NCBI RefSeq assembly: GCF_000690055.1
Contig: NZ_JJNZ01000043.1
Location: 1 to 64,000 of the forward strand
Reading direction: 5' to 3'
DNA: 64,000 nucleotides
Source of the DNA: Pseudoalteromonas fuliginea
Lineage (GTDB): Bacteria > Pseudomonadota > Gammaproteobacteria > Enterobacterales > Alteromonadaceae
Part shown: positions 17,481-28,707 of the stretch, piece after piece
How the letters are laid out: each line of letters begins with the position of its first letter
Numbering within the stretch: the first letter of the stretch is position 1
Program-made: the position numbers and the translations under genes
Notes under the pieces: model-generated
What the model was told of the DNA's origin: nothing
What the model saw: the letters and a program-made list of their open reading frames with translations, nothing else
Databases searched by the model: none

Positions 17481-19775
17481 ATGAGTAGAAAGATTGAACT
17501 ATTAGCCCCAGGCGGTGATGTTAACGCGGTAAAAGCCGCCATTGTAGCCGGTGCTAATGCGGTTTATTGTGGATTAGATACCTTTAATGCACGTAACCGA
17601 GCGTCTAATCTTTCGTTTGATGAGCTTAACGGCGCACTTCGCCTAGCCCATGAATACGGCTGTGAAATATTTTTAACGCTAAATGTAGTTATATTAGAGC
17701 ACGAAATGGGCGCGCTATTTAAGCTATTAAATCAGCTGGTAAATACCACGCTCGACGGCATTATTGTACAAGATTTAGGGTTGTTCAATATAGTTAAAAA
17801 GCACTTTCCTACTTTGCATATTCACGCATCAACGCAGTTAACTACGCATAACGAATCACAGGTTGAGTTTTTAGCGCGCATTGGCGCTACACGTGTAAAT
17901 TTATCGCGCGAGCTTAACTTAACTGAAATTAAAATACTGACCGACGTAGCGCATAAATGCGATGTATTAACCGAAGTGTTTGTACACGGCGCATTATGTA
18001 TTGCATTTTCAGGGCAATGTTATTCAAGCTCAGTGAGTGTAGGTAACTCGGGTAACCGTGGTCGCTGCTCGCAAGCGTGTCGTGATGAATACGAGCCAAC
18101 GGCTATGGGTAACAAACACCCATTAAACTTAAAAGACAACTCAGCCTATTTTGACCTACCAGAGCTGGTAGCCGCAGGTGTTGATTCGCTAAAAGTAGAG
18201 GGCCGAATTAAAGGTGCTAACTACGTACATACGGTTATTGATAGCTGGCGCAAACAGATAGACACTTTTGTGCAAACCGGTAACCTAATTGAAGACGACT
18301 CAAGCTTATACAAAGTATTTAACCGTAACTTTACTAATAAATTTTTAACCGGTGACATGACCAAAAACATGTTTACCGACAACCCGCGTGACCATAGTTT
18401 TGATCACGCTAACGAAAAAAACAACGCAATTTCGGTCGTGCAAATTTACGATGCACAGCAAGAGCTTTCCACTCAAAAAAGTGAAATTGATTCGTTAGTT
18501 AAAAAGAAAATTGAATTTTTAGATATTTCAAAGCGCGAGCTTACATTAGAATTTTCAGGGCAATTAAATCAGCCATTCACTGTAAACATAATTATTGAAG
18601 ATAAAAACGATATTACGCTTTCGAATAAAAACGAAAAAGAACCTCTACGCTTTGAAGTAAAATCGCAAATGGTGATGCAAACTGCCGATAAATCGGTTGT
18701 CGATATTACAGCTATTGATAAACGCTTTAAAACCTTTAGTAATGCCAATTTTGAAATTAAAAATATGGATTACTCAAACCTCGGCGACAACTTAAGTATT
18801 CCCTTTAAAGAGCTCGCCCGTATTAAAAAGCAAGTCGCGTTTTTATTAAACGAAGGCAAAGACGTACTCGCCCCTGTTGAATTACCAAAACTAGTAAACC
18901 ACGAAAAAGCAGATAAAAACAAAACAACGCTCTCTATTTTAATATCGGACATAAAAGACGTTCACCTATGTAATTTAACAGATGGCGATGTTTACTTTAA
19001 ATTACCTGAGAGCTTTAGAACCGATAACGATAAATACATCAACGTATTTTTAGAGCACCCGCAGTTAATTCCGTGGTTCCCGGCGGTGTTAATTGGTAAA
19101 GATTTTGAAGAAGCAGTGCGTTTGCTCGAGGTTGTAAAACCTAAGCTTATTATTAGTAACAACACAGGCGTAGCATTTAAAGCAGTGCAAATGGGCATTG
19201 ACTGGATTGCCGGCCCATTATTAAACACTACAAACTCTTATGCGTTACTAACACTACAAGAAGATTTAAACGCAAAAGGCGCGTTTATTTCAAACGAGAT
19301 TAACAAACAGCAAATGCGTAGTATTAAACGCCCTAACAACTTTAAAATGATGTACAGCATTTATCACCCAATACTAATGATGACCAGCCGACAGTGTTTT
19401 TTCCAGCAAACCGTTGGCTGTAAAAAGCCACGTATTGATGCAAGCTGTATGCTGAGCTGTAAAAAAGAAACAACCGTTACCAATGTAAAAGGCATTAGCT
19501 TTGCCATTGATAAACAAAAAGGCGGCTACCCGAGCATTTATAACCATGAGCAATTTTTAAACATGGATATCGTAACCGATTACGCCGACAAGTTTGACGA
19601 GTTTATGATTGATTTAACCGACATTGGCTCAGGCGATAAAGAAAAACTAGATAAAGCCGTGTTACTTGCGCATTTTCAAGATTTAATTAGTGGGCAAACA
19701 CACGCTGCTGATCAGTTAAATCACATGGTAAAAGTAAAAACACGTCAGCAATATGTTGAAGGCTTAAATAGCTAA
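17481..19775 (+). CDS. rlhA: U32-family protein, RlhA type (23S rRNA C2501 hydroxylation)
   Basis: The protein begins with the U32 signature IELLAPGGDVNAVKAAIVAG and keeps the central region around GRCSQACRDEYEP. Cysteine clusters (GQCYSSS, RCSQAC, then SRQCFFQQ, GCKK and CMLSCKK) could bind an iron-sulfur cluster, as shown for related tRNA/rRNA hydroxylation proteins. In E. coli RlhA (YdcP), a member of this family, is needed for 5-hydroxycytidine at 23S rRNA 2501. At 764 residues it is longer than the E. coli protein. A GST-like gene follows after 10 bp and is probably co-transcribed. RlhA is the best assignment, but TrhP-like activity is not excluded. Confidence 0.75.
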   Translation: MSRKIELLAPGGDVNAVKAAIVAGANAVYCGLDTFNARNRASNLSFDELNGALRLAHEYGCEIFLTLNVVILEHEMGALFKLLNQLVNTTLDGIIVQDLGLFNIVKKHFPTLHIHASTQLTTHNESQVEFLARIGATRVNLSRELNLTEIKILTDVAHKCDVLTEVFVHGALCIAFSGQCYSSSVSVGNSGNRGRCSQACRDEYEPTAMGNKHPLNLKDNSAYFDLPELVAAGVDSLKVEGRIKGANYVHTVIDSWRKQIDTFVQTGNLIEDDSSLYKVFNRNFTNKFLTGDMTKNMFTDNPRDHSFDHANEKNNAISVVQIYDAQQELSTQKSEIDSLVKKKIEFLDISKRELTLEFSGQLNQPFTVNIIIEDKNDITLSNKNEKEPLRFEVKSQMVMQTADKSVVDITAIDKRFKTFSNANFEIKNMDYSNLGDNLSIPFKELARIKKQVAFLLNEGKDVLAPVELPKLVNHEKADKNKTTLSILISDIKDVHLCNLTDGDVYFKLPESFRTDNDKYINVFLEHPQLIPWFPAVLIGKDFEEAVRLLEVVKPKLIISNNTGVAFKAVQMGIDWIAGPLLNTTNSYALLTLQEDLNAKGAFISNEINKQQMRSIKRPNNFKMMYSIYHPILMMTSRQCFFQQTVGCKKPRIDASCMLSCKKETTVTNVKGISFAIDKQKGGYPSIYNHEQFLNMDIVTDYADKFDEFMIDLTDIGSGDKEKLDKAVLLAHFQDLISGQTHAADQLNHMVKVKTRQQYVEGLNS

Positions 19776-19785
19776 GGTAAGTAAA

Positions 19786-20445
19786 ATGACACTGCCATTA
19801 TTATATTCATTACAACACTGCCCATACGCAATGCGTGCACGAATGGGTATTTTAATGGCAGAGCAACACGTTTTACTTCGCGCTATTAAAACTAAAAACA
19901 AGCCACCGCATCTTTTGAAAATATCGCCAAAAGGCACGGTGCCTGTTTTATTACTGCCGAATAACCAAGTAATAGATGAAAGCCTAGATATTATGCTGTG
20001 GGCTTTAAAGCAAAACGATCCGCATAATTTACTGCATACTCAAGACCCATTAGCACTTGAGCACATGCTTGAGTTAATTAAGCTAAACGACACGCAATTT
20101 AAACCCGTGCTCGAAAAGTACAAATTTTATGCGCGTACAAAAGACATGGCGCACCTTTATTACCAAAAAGCCTGCGAAGAATTTATTAAGCAATTTGAAG
20201 CAAAACTAACCACGCATAAATACTTAATGGGCGATGAAAAAAGTCTAGCCGATTACGCATTACTGCCATTTATTAGACAGTTTGCCCGTGTAGATAAACA
20301 TTGGTACTTACAAAGTGAATACACGCATGTACGCGCATGGTTAAACGAGTTTTTACACGCCCCTATGTTTACCAAAGTCATGGCCAAATTTGATTTGTAT
20401 ATGGACTGCGGCGAAGAGTTTTTGTACGGCGTTAAAAAGTCTTAA
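19786..20445 (+). CDS. Glutathione S-transferase-like protein
   Basis: The 219-residue protein has an N-terminal thioredoxin-fold domain with CPYAMR at the position of the glutaredoxin/GST active site and the cis-proline stretch KGTVPVLLL, followed by an all-helical C-terminal domain. The CPYA motif resembles Grx2-type enzymes, so glutathione-dependent thiol chemistry is possible. It follows rlhA by 10 bp with its own AAGG ribosome binding site, suggesting one operon. The substrate is unknown. Confidence 0.8.
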   Translation: MTLPLLYSLQHCPYAMRARMGILMAEQHVLLRAIKTKNKPPHLLKISPKGTVPVLLLPNNQVIDESLDIMLWALKQNDPHNLLHTQDPLALEHMLELIKLNDTQFKPVLEKYKFYARTKDMAHLYYQKACEEFIKQFEAKLTTHKYLMGDEKSLADYALLPFIRQFARVDKHWYLQSEYTHVRAWLNEFLHAPMFTKVMAKFDLYMDCGEEFLYGVKKS

Positions 20446-20581
20446 CTTAGCCTTTGTTTTATAAGGAATTACATTACTATAACTAGCTGTAAACCTCAGC
20501 ATTGAATTATTCTCATCATCGGATTTAAGCCCTATATTTACGCTATACTGCCCTCCCCATTATTAACAAACGCTATGCATT

Positions 20582-21844
20582 ATGAACTACTCAAACTTTG
20601 GCACTAAATTTACACAACCCAACGGCATTACTCAGTTAATGGAAGATTTAGGCGGTGCTAAAAACAGCAACAATCCTAATATTGTTATGCTGGGTGGCGG
20701 TAATCCCGCATTAGTACCACAAGTAAATGAGGTTTTTTTAAGTGAATTACAAAAACTAGTTGCCAGCAATAAAGTATCGCAAGTATTTGGGCTTTACGAT
20801 GGCCCAACCGGTAACGACGAGTTTAGAGCTGCATTAGCAGGCCAGCTAAGTAAAGAGTACGCATGGGATATTAGCGCCGATAACGTAGCACTTGGCAATG
20901 GCAGCCAAGCTAACTTTTTTGTGTTGTTTAATATGTTGGCAGGCGAAATGCCGGATGGCAGCCACAAAAAGATTTTATTCCCCCTCGCGCCAGAGTATAT
21001 AGGTTATGCCGACCAAGGTTTATCGGCTGATATGTTTGTTGCCATAAAGCCTGATATCGAAATTTTAAATACAGGTAGCACATCAAAACAGTTTAAATAC
21101 GTCATTGATTTTAAAGCGGTTGAAAACACATTAGCAAACGACAGCAGCATAAGCGCGCTGTGCGTATCACGCCCTACCAACCCAACAGGTAATGTAATTA
21201 CTGACGATGAAGTAAAACACCTTGATTTGCTTGCTAAGCAATATGGTATTCCACTCATTATTGATAACGCATACGGCGATCCGTTCCCAGGTTGTATTTA
21301 CACCGACGCAAACCTAACGTGGAACTCAAATATAATTTTATGTATGTCACTTTCAAAACTGGGCCTACCGGGTTTACGCAGCGGTATTGTGGTTGCAAAC
21401 AATAAGATTATTAAAGCAATTGGCCGCGTAAATGGCAGCATGGTGTTATCGCCAAATAGTATTGGTCCAAGTTTAGTGACACGCTTAATTAACGACAACG
21501 AACTACTCCCACTGTGCCGCAACGTTGTACTGCCTTTTTATCGCAATAAAGCACACATAGCGATTGAGTTGTTTGATGAAGTATTTGCCGAACTGCCTGT
21601 TTATTTACACAAAGTTGAAGGCGCATTTTTTATGTGGCTGTGGTTTAAAGATGCAAAAATAACAAGCGAGGTACTGTATCAACAACTTAAAGAGCAAGAC
21701 GTGTATGTGATCCCAGGTCACAACTTTTTTATTGGTATTGACGACAGCTGGGCGCACAAGCACGAGTGTATTCGTATTAACTACGCTACCGATGCAGATA
21801 CCCTAAAAAAAGGCTTAGAAGCAATTAAAGCAGTTATGGCGTGA
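20582..21844 (+). CDS. avtA: Valine--pyruvate aminotransferase
   Basis: AvtA is a PLP-dependent class I aminotransferase that interconverts valine plus pyruvate with 2-oxoisovalerate plus alanine in the cytoplasm. The 420-residue length and the N-terminal segment FGTKFTQPNGITQLMEDLGG fit AvtA closely. PLP contacts include the NPTGN motif, DNAYGDPFPG and the Schiff-base lysine K259 in SLSKLGLPGLRSG. It has its own upstream region and no operon partner. Confidence 0.9.
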   Translation: MNYSNFGTKFTQPNGITQLMEDLGGAKNSNNPNIVMLGGGNPALVPQVNEVFLSELQKLVASNKVSQVFGLYDGPTGNDEFRAALAGQLSKEYAWDISADNVALGNGSQANFFVLFNMLAGEMPDGSHKKILFPLAPEYIGYADQGLSADMFVAIKPDIEILNTGSTSKQFKYVIDFKAVENTLANDSSISALCVSRPTNPTGNVITDDEVKHLDLLAKQYGIPLIIDNAYGDPFPGCIYTDANLTWNSNIILCMSLSKLGLPGLRSGIVVANNKIIKAIGRVNGSMVLSPNSIGPSLVTRLINDNELLPLCRNVVLPFYRNKAHIAIELFDEVFAELPVYLHKVEGAFFMWLWFKDAKITSEVLYQQLKEQDVYVIPGHNFFIGIDDSWAHKHECIRINYATDADTLKKGLEAIKAVMA

Positions 21845-21931
21845 ATTTATAAAAGCTGTGGTGAGAGTCTACTATCGTAGGCTTTAATCACATTTTATAA
21901 GCCCCACTTACTATAAGGCCACTTAGCTTTA

Positions 21932-22402
21932 TTAAGTAGAAGGTTGAGGCTCTTTTATTGCCTTAGTTTTTAGGGCCTTAGTAAGCATCGCAAACACAAA
22001 GCCCCCTACTGCGCCTGCAAGCAGTTGAGCATAAAAACCCCAGCCCCTTGCGCCCGCTATAATATGAATATTCATAATTGATTCAATGGCAATTAACACA
22101 ACAGTAAATGCCACAATGCCAGCGATAATAAATAACTGAGTACTGTATTTTTGAACCTTTTTGTTAAGCTTTACGGTAACAAAAAAAGCGATGGCAAGTG
22201 CTACGGCAATAATAGCGCCGTAGGTAGGTAATAAGCCTAACCAATCATCAAGGGTTAAACTAGCACGATCACTAAAGCCCACCACCACACCTACATTAAC
22301 TAATTGATTGACAACGTATTGACTATGAAACAAGCTAGCAAGTGTGAATGTAAGTAACCAAGAAACTAAAAATGAAGGCAATATACGTGTTAAAAACGAC
22401 AT
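21932..22402 (-). CDS. Small four-helix membrane protein, unknown function
   Basis: I do not recognise a named family. The 156 residues contain four hydrophobic helices (about 8-28, 58-78, 92-112 and 122-146), a short periplasmic loop after the first helix and a polar C-terminal tail. The ORF is complete with a plausible start, and its codon use resembles neighbouring genes. Its 5' end overlaps the longest reading frame of the divergent PQQ-type dehydrogenase by 31 bp, so the neighbour's start probably lies further in. Confidence 0.6.
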   Translation of the reverse strand: MSFLTRILPSFLVSWLLTFTLASLFHSQYVVNQLVNVGVVVGFSDRASLTLDDWLGLLPTYGAIIAVALAIAFFVTVKLNKKVQKYSTQLFIIAGIVAFTVVLIAIESIMNIHIIAGARGWGFYAQLLAGAVGGFVFAMLTKALKTKAIKEPQPST

Positions 22403-23577
22403 GGTTATCTCAACTTAAAATAAAGCTTTTTTCCTATACTGGCCATGCTAGCAAAGGCTTGCCCCGTAAACAATGTATCTCTTTTTTTACTTTGCTTTCG
22501 CTTTTTTCGTTTTCTGTTAATGCCGATGTTGCGTTACCAAAGGAGCAATACAGTACAAAAACACTGGCTACGCAATTACAGTCTCCGTGGAGCATGGTTG
22601 AACTACCAAACGGCACGTGGTTAATTACAGAGCGTGATGGTCACGTCGTTATAGTTAAAAACAATGCGCAATCAAGAGTAAAATTAAACCTAACAGGTTT
22701 ATACGTTGCAGGCCAAGGTGGTTTACTCGACATTGTATTATCACCAGATTATAACGACTCAAAAGAAGTTATTTTTACTTATGCCCAAGGTGATGCAAGC
22801 GCAAACAGGCTTGTTGTTGCCAAAGCCACGTTTAATGGTACTGACTTTTCAAAGCCTAACGTTATTTATAAAGTAGCGACTGATAAAAACATACCGCAAC
22901 ATTACGCAGGACGCGCCCTTGTCCTACCTGACAATACGTTATTAGTTTCAACAGGCGATGGGTTTGATTTTAGAGAGCAAGCACAGGTTATCACCAGCCA
23001 ACTTGGTAAAATATTACGTATAAACCTAGATGGCACCATTCCAACAGATAACCCATTTATTTATCACAAAAAGCTAAATGCACATGCTGTTTACTCACTT
23101 GGTCATCGTAACCCTCAAGGCTTAGTTTATGATTACGATACGCAGCAAATTGTAAGCCACGAACACGGCCCTGCAGGCGGTGACGAGCTAAACTACTTAA
23201 ACGCTGGCACTAATTACGGCTGGCCGGTAATCACCTATGGCAAAGATTACTCACAAGCGCGTATTTCACCATTTACCGAATATAAAGGCATGCAAAAACC
23301 AAGTGTTAATTGGACGCCATCAATAGCGCCTTCCGGCATGGCATATTACGGCTCTAAACATGCAACTTTTCCCTCGTTACAGCAACATGTGCTTATCACT
23401 ACCCTTGTTGATAAAAAGCTCTACAGCGTTAATCTGGCAAGTGGTGAATTTACGCAGTCTCACGTATTTCCCAAGGCCGCAGGCAGGTTAAGAGATGTGT
23501 TTATAACTGATAAAGGTAACGTCGCGGTATTAACAGACGGCAAAGAGGCAAAGCTAATGTTGATGACATCAAATTAA
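22372..23577 (+). CDS. PQQ-type aldose sugar dehydrogenase, exported
   Basis: The protein matches the soluble beta-propeller family of glucose/sorbosone dehydrogenases (YliI/Asd type), which oxidise aldoses in the periplasm using PQQ. Recognisable parts are SPWSMVELPNGTWLITERDG near the N-terminus, the SLGHRNPQGL motif with its catalytic-site histidine, HEHGPAGGDELN and NYGWPVITYG. A Sec-type signal ends at VNA before DVALP. The first ATG at 22372 overlaps the divergent gene and lies about 30 residues before that signal, so a GTG or TTG further in may be the real start. A clear terminator follows. Confidence 0.85.
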   Translation: MKAIYVLKTTWLSQLKIKLFSYTGHASKGLPRKQCISFFTLLSLFSFSVNADVALPKEQYSTKTLATQLQSPWSMVELPNGTWLITERDGHVVIVKNNAQSRVKLNLTGLYVAGQGGLLDIVLSPDYNDSKEVIFTYAQGDASANRLVVAKATFNGTDFSKPNVIYKVATDKNIPQHYAGRALVLPDNTLLVSTGDGFDFREQAQVITSQLGKILRINLDGTIPTDNPFIYHKKLNAHAVYSLGHRNPQGLVYDYDTQQIVSHEHGPAGGDELNYLNAGTNYGWPVITYGKDYSQARISPFTEYKGMQKPSVNWTPSIAPSGMAYYGSKHATFPSLQQHVLITTLVDKKLYSVNLASGEFTQSHVFPKAAGRLRDVFITDKGNVAVLTDGKEAKLMLMTSN

Positions 23578-23594
23578 TTCACAAAGGAGATAAG

Positions 23595-23626
23595 AGCCGC
23601 TGCGCTTTTAGAGTAAGGTAGCGGCT
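23595..23626 (+). terminator. Intrinsic terminator of the sugar dehydrogenase gene
   Basis: AGCCGCT (23595-23601) pairs with AGCGGCT (23620-23626), followed by TTATTA, 18 bp after the stop codon. Confidence 0.65.
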
Positions 23627-23688
23627 TTATTACGTACTTAATAACGTTTTTAAGTTTTCAACTGCGTACCATATACTTACTGTGCTTG

Positions 23689-24120
23689 TTATTTGCCCGA
23701 TTCTAATTTCTGTTTCAATAACTCAATAAGTTGAGTGCTAAGCCCTGTAATTTCGGCTTCTAGTACCTTCACTTTAGCCTGCGACTCTTCATCTTCTTTG
23801 CTGCGTAATAATGCAGTTTCCTGTAGTAGTTTTTCTATCTTTTCTTGTATTTCAGCAATCTGTTCATCAATAGGATCTTCTTCAGATTGTGATGCTTGAT
23901 TTACATCTTCATTGCCTGATAACTTACGTAACGCCTCTCGATTTTGGTCTTCCAGACTTTTTTCTTTTCCTTCTTCGGATATATCCACTTGGTCACTTTG
24001 AACAGCTACTTTGTGCACAGTCGCTTTTTCGGTTACTTCATCAGCTACCACCTTTAAAGTTTGTTTTTGCGGGTAAATTTCTAAAGGTTTAGAGTTTATG
24101 TGAACTGACATTTTATCCAT
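23689..24120 (-). CDS. Small charged coiled-coil protein, unknown function
   Basis: The 143-residue protein is rich in Glu, Lys and Gln, with no signal peptide or membrane helix. Residues of about 82-143 show heptad spacing of leucine and isoleucine typical of a coiled coil (DEQIAEIQEKIEKLLQETA). The N-terminal half contains SDQVDISEEGK, a motif style seen in some flagella-associated bacterial proteins, but that resemblance is too weak to name it. AGGA lies 8 nt before the ATG. It appears monocistronic. Confidence 0.6.
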   Translation of the reverse strand: MDKMSVHINSKPLEIYPQKQTLKVVADEVTEKATVHKVAVQSDQVDISEEGKEKSLEDQNREALRKLSGNEDVNQASQSEEDPIDEQIAEIQEKIEKLLQETALLRSKEDEESQAKVKVLEAEITGLSTQLIELLKQKLESGK

Positions 24121-24237
24121 TTTAATATTCCTTGTTCAGTCAATTATTGGTGAGAAGTAGTTAACTATAAATATAATGCTTTACCAAAAGCCAATTGTAA
24201 TAGCCCTCGTTTGATTCTTTATTAGATTACACTCTAC

Positions 24238-24726
24238 TCACAAGCTTGCCCATTGTTGTTTTAAACCAACAAGGTGAACAATACCAAAAGATAAACAAAT
24301 AATAGAACTCCAAACCCAAAACTCAGGCGAACGCCCCATAGGGTTATTTATTAAAAAGAACCCTGCAACACCTCGGGCTAAATAAATTAAAGTTATTAAT
24401 ACAAGAGCTAGGCGGATGAATGGAAGTGTAAAAATAACACCTGCGGCTGAAAATGCATACAATGACCAAGTTGATAGAATCAGAAAAATTACACTAGTAA
24501 TAAGAGTTGGTTTAATACTTCCTTGCTCAGAAAGTAATGCCATTTGCTCTCCTGCACCGAAGAACCGATACCAAGAACCTCCAAAATAAATACAACCTAA
24601 ATGCAAAGTTGCTACAACACCACTTAATGTACCTGCAATTATTAGAAAAACATTCATAGAGCGATAAAACCTTCGTGAGACATAGCAAACCTGTAAATTA
24701 GCTTGTTTATTTATCTTGATAAACAA
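24238..24726 (-). CDS. Four-helix membrane protein, unknown function
   Basis: I see four hydrophobic helices in a protein of up to 162 residues, with FGAGEQMALLSEQGS between the first two and a short INNPMGRSPEF loop before the last. The first 23 residues are hydrophilic. The methionine at residue 24 (position 24657) starts directly before the first helix and has AAGG about 12 nt upstream, so the mature gene may be 24238-24657. No function can be assigned. Confidence 0.55.
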   Translation of the reverse strand: MFIKINKQANLQVCYVSRRFYRSMNVFLIIAGTLSGVVATLHLGCIYFGGSWYRFFGAGEQMALLSEQGSIKPTLITSVIFLILSTWSLYAFSAAGVIFTLPFIRLALVLITLIYLARGVAGFFLINNPMGRSPEFWVWSSIICLSFGIVHLVGLKQQWASL

Positions 24727-24790
24727 ACCATAGCCGGATTTCTATCTGGGTACAATCGGTTGTTGAATGTTTACGCGTAATATCAAAGCT

Positions 24791-24820
24791 CGCATTAAAC
24801 TAGACCGCATTAAACTAGAC
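24791..24820. repeat. Perfect 15-bp tandem duplication at IS scar
   Basis: CGCATTAAACTAGAC occurs twice in immediate succession (24791-24805, 24806-24820), directly before the IS-end-like sequence AGACAGCCACTCCAATTG. Confidence 0.8.
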
Positions 24821-25260
24821 AGCCACTCCAATTGTAAATCATGGACCAAACCAGACAGCCACCTTAAGTTCACGGATTTCAATTTGTTAGGGCGTCATTG
24901 GTGAAGCCGATGGTAACTGACCATTACGTTCTTGCTTTAATTGAGTAACCCATTTACTTACGGTTGATTTACCAACACCCATAGCCTTGGCTGCATCGTC
25001 TTGTGTGTAACCTTGGTTGACTACAAGCTGAGCCGTTTCTAATTTAATTGCCGCTGAATACGTTGCGCGTTTTAATTTCGTCATTTTTTCACCCAAACTG
25101 GTATGCTTATTAGCATAACATTTCTTTCTTAATGGGTGGCCAAAATCACTGTCCCACTACACTCATACGGTACTGGTTTGGATCATGCCCATGATGTCGA
25201 TAGCTAGGACAATCGTATTTGTATTTAGACAGTATTTAAACAGGACAGCTACTCTAATTG
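24817..25260. mobile_element. Decayed IS3-family element remnants
   Basis: The segment holds a truncated IS3-type orfA on the minus strand and repeated terminal-like sequences. AGACAGCCACTCCAATTG (24817-24834) reappears as GGACAGCTACTCTAATTG (25243-25260), and ACAGCCAC also occurs at 24855-24862. GGTGGCCAAAATCACTGTCC near 25135-25155 resembles an IS3-type end. No orfB is left, so this is an inactive scar, perhaps of nested insertions and deletions. Confidence 0.6.
24863..25084 (-). pseudogene. Truncated IS3-family transposase orfA
   Basis: The frame opens at the ATG at 25084 (GGGTG just upstream) with MTKLKRATYSAAIKLETAQL, then the helix-turn-helix GYTQDDAAKAMGVGKSTVS, as in OrfA of IS3 elements. 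After SASPMTP it meets a TAA (24887-24889), beyond which the same frame continues as QIEIRELK, the usual OrfA continuation, to 24863. The stop therefore looks like a nonsense mutation of a glutamate codon, and the rest of orfA and all of orfB are missing. Confidence 0.75.
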
Positions 25261-25597
25261 AACAGATAAAAATCTACCACTGAATTACTTTCATTTGACT
25301 CATTAAATAAATCATTGGCAGTCTTAAACCTAAATTACACGCATGAAAATGACTGCATGATGCCGGTTTAGATTTTCACAGTAACTTGCTTGTGAGGCCG
25401 GATTACCACCCTGGCTCTATGGGAGATACTCAAGTGAAGTTATGTTATGTTTAAACCATTTGGTAAATTCGCAAAATGTAGCGCAAGAAACTGATAAAAG
25501 GGACAGGCGTATATTTTTGTCAAAGAGCTGTAACGCGCTAAAGCACGTCCTACATATTAGCTGAACCTTATTATTACCTTTTTTAACCTAAAACAAA
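25261..25597. other. Non-coding stretch between IS scar and serS terminator
   Basis: No ORF is convincing. The region includes CATTGGCAGTCTTAAACC and, about 40 bp on, GCCGGTTTAGATTTTC, parts of which could be inverted. It is probably further decayed mobile or repeat DNA, but I cannot identify it. Confidence 0.35.
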
Positions 25598-25628
25598 AAA
25601 GCCGCTGTTCATTGCAAACAGCGGCTTT
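25598..25628 (-). terminator. Intrinsic terminator of serS
   Basis: AAAGCCGCTGTT (25598-25609) pairs with AACAGCGGCTTT (25617-25628), a 12-bp stem. On the minus strand it runs into a T-rich tract. Confidence 0.85.
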
Positions 25629-25676
25629 CGTCTTAAGATTTACAAGCTTAAAGCTTGCTTAACTTAAACTTGATTT

Positions 25677-26990
<1,314 letters not shown>

Positions 26991-27371
26991 TTAACCTTTT
27001 TGCATTACTAGCTGAAGGCCCAGCCAAGCCATAAAAATACACACCATCACGTTTAAGATGATATTGAGGGCCATTTTAATAAAGTGACCTTGTTGTAATA
27101 ACAACAACGAGTCCATTGAGAATGTTGAAAAGGTGGTTAATGCACCTAAAAAGCCAATACCGATAAGGGTTTTGGCGGGGCTTGCGGTGATAATTTCTTT
27201 ATCTATCAAACCGTACAAAATGCCCATTAACAATGAACCCAGAATATTAACCGTCAACGTGCCAAAAGGGAATCCCCTACCGAGGAGTTTTAGCATGCTT
27301 TCGCTAATAAAAAACCGTAAACACGCACCTGAGGCTCCGCCAAGGGCGATCATCATATAAAGTTTAATCAT
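26991..27371 (-). CDS. crcB: Fluoride channel CrcB/Fluc
   Basis: CrcB forms a dual-topology dimeric channel that lets fluoride leave the cell. Four helices are visible, with family motifs [11 protein letters not shown] and [10 protein letters not shown] and a later [13 protein letters not shown] stretch. Starting at the ATG at 27371 gives 126 residues, the usual family length. ATGs at 27377 and 27401 would also be in frame. It overlaps the 3' end of rarA and precedes serS by 9 bp, so it is translated within this operon. No separate fluoride riboswitch is visible. Confidence 0.92.
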   Translation of the reverse strand: MIKLYMMIALGGASGACLRFFISESMLKLLGRGFPFGTLTVNILGSLLMGILYGLIDKEIITASPAKTLIGIGFLGALTTFSTFSMDSLLLLQQGHFIKMALNIILNVMVCIFMAWLGLQLVMQKG

Positions 27372-28707
27372 TTTCATATCGTTTAAGTGGGCTTTGCGCA
27401 TCGCGCTCTTTTAGGTAATCGAGTTTTTGTTTAATTTTTTGCTCAAGTCCGCGCTCGCTCGGTAAGTAATACTCTTTGCCGTCCATCTCTGGTGGTAAAT
27501 ATTTTTCACCTGCGGCAAATGCACCTTCTTCGTTATGCGCATAACGATACTCAGCGCCATACCCTAAGTCTTTCATTAAATTAGTTGGGGCATTACGTAA
27601 GTGCTCCGGCACTGGGTAACTTGGCTCGTTTTTGGCATCTGCTTTTGCTTGATTAAACGCCATATACACCGCATTACTTTTAGGTGCGCTGGCTAAATAC
27701 AGTGTGGCTTGTGCAATTGCACGCTCGCCCTCGCTTGGGCCAACACGTTGAAATATATCCCATGCATTTAGGGCAACTTCCATTGCGCGCGGATCGGCGT
27801 TACCAATGTCTTCTGTTGCAATGGCAAGTAATCGCCTTGCAACATACAAAGGGTCGCCGCCACCGGCTAAAATTCGGCAATACCAATACAGTGCACCGTC
27901 GGGGGAGCTACCTCGTACTGATTTGTGAAAGGCTGATATTAAATCGTAAAATTCATCGCCGCCTTTATCGTATTTAGCTAAGTGCGTTGGTAGCACTTGG
28001 CTAAGTACGTGCTCATCTACGTTGTATTGACCGTTTTGCTCGGACGTTAAATCAACTGCTTGTTCAAGTAAATTAAGTACTTTACGCGCATCGCCGCCAC
28101 TTGCTTGGCACAGTGCCTTTTTAGCGTTGTCGGCAATAGTGATGTGCTTTTGGCTTAGCTGCTCGTCTTGTTTAAGTGCGCGCTCTATTACGGTGTATAA
28201 GTCGGTATCGGCAAGCGATTTTAAAACATACACGCGTGCACGCGACAATATAGCGTTGTTAAGGGCAAACGATGGGTTTTCTGTGGTTGCACCTACAAAT
28301 ATAAAGGTGCCGTCTTCTATGTGCGGTAAAAAGGCATCTTGTTGGGATTTATTAAAGCGATGAACTTCGTCAACAAACATAAGGGTGCGTTGGCCACGGC
28401 TTTCTAGGTTGTCCCGCGCTTGCGTTACGCCATCGCGTATATCTTTTACGCCTGCGGTTACCGCTGACATTTGAATAAGTGAGGCATCAGCATGGTTGGC
28501 AATTATTTGCGCAAGTGTTGTTTTACCCACACCAGGCGGACCCCATAAAATTAAACTATGGCATCGCCCTGCGACAATGGCTTGATGCAGTGGTTTATCA
28601 GCGCTTAATAAATGCTGCTGACCAATGTATTCATCAAGCGTTGTAGGGCGCATACGCGCGGCAAGTGGGCGTACATCAGGCCCAAAGTTAAAACCTAAAT
28701 TACTCAC
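27364..28707 (-). CDS. rarA: Replication-associated recombination protein RarA (MgsA)
   Basis: RarA is an AAA+ ATPase related to clamp-loader subunits and RuvB that acts at stalled replication forks. The 447 residues include Walker [10 protein letters not shown] (56-64), Walker [11 protein letters not shown] and the sensor stretch [13 protein letters not shown]. It lies between lolA (8-bp overlap with its 3' end) and crcB, the order found in many gammaproteobacteria. Confidence 0.95.
   Translation of the reverse strand: MSNLGFNFGPDVRPLAARMRPTTLDEYIGQQHLLSADKPLHQAIVAGRCHSLILWGPPGVGKTTLAQIIANHADASLIQMSAVTAGVKDIRDGVTQARDNLESRGQRTLMFVDEVHRFNKSQQDAFLPHIEDGTFIFVGATTENPSFALNNAILSRARVYVLKSLADTDLYTVIERALKQDEQLSQKHITIADNAKKALCQASGGDARKVLNLLEQAVDLTSEQNGQYNVDEHVLSQVLPTHLAKYDKGGDEFYDLISAFHKSVRGSSPDGALYWYCRILAGGGDPLYVARRLLAIATEDIGNADPRAMEVALNAWDIFQRVGPSEGERAIAQATLYLASAPKSNAVYMAFNQAKADAKNEPSYPVPEHLRNAPTNLMKDLGYGAEYRYAHNEEGAFAAGEKYLPPEMDGKEYYLPSERGLEQKIKQKLDYLKERDAQSPLKRYEND

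Noticed and set aside
27372..27450. Fluoride riboswitch before crcB
   Set aside because: The region is inside the rarA coding sequence and I see no fluoride aptamer consensus.
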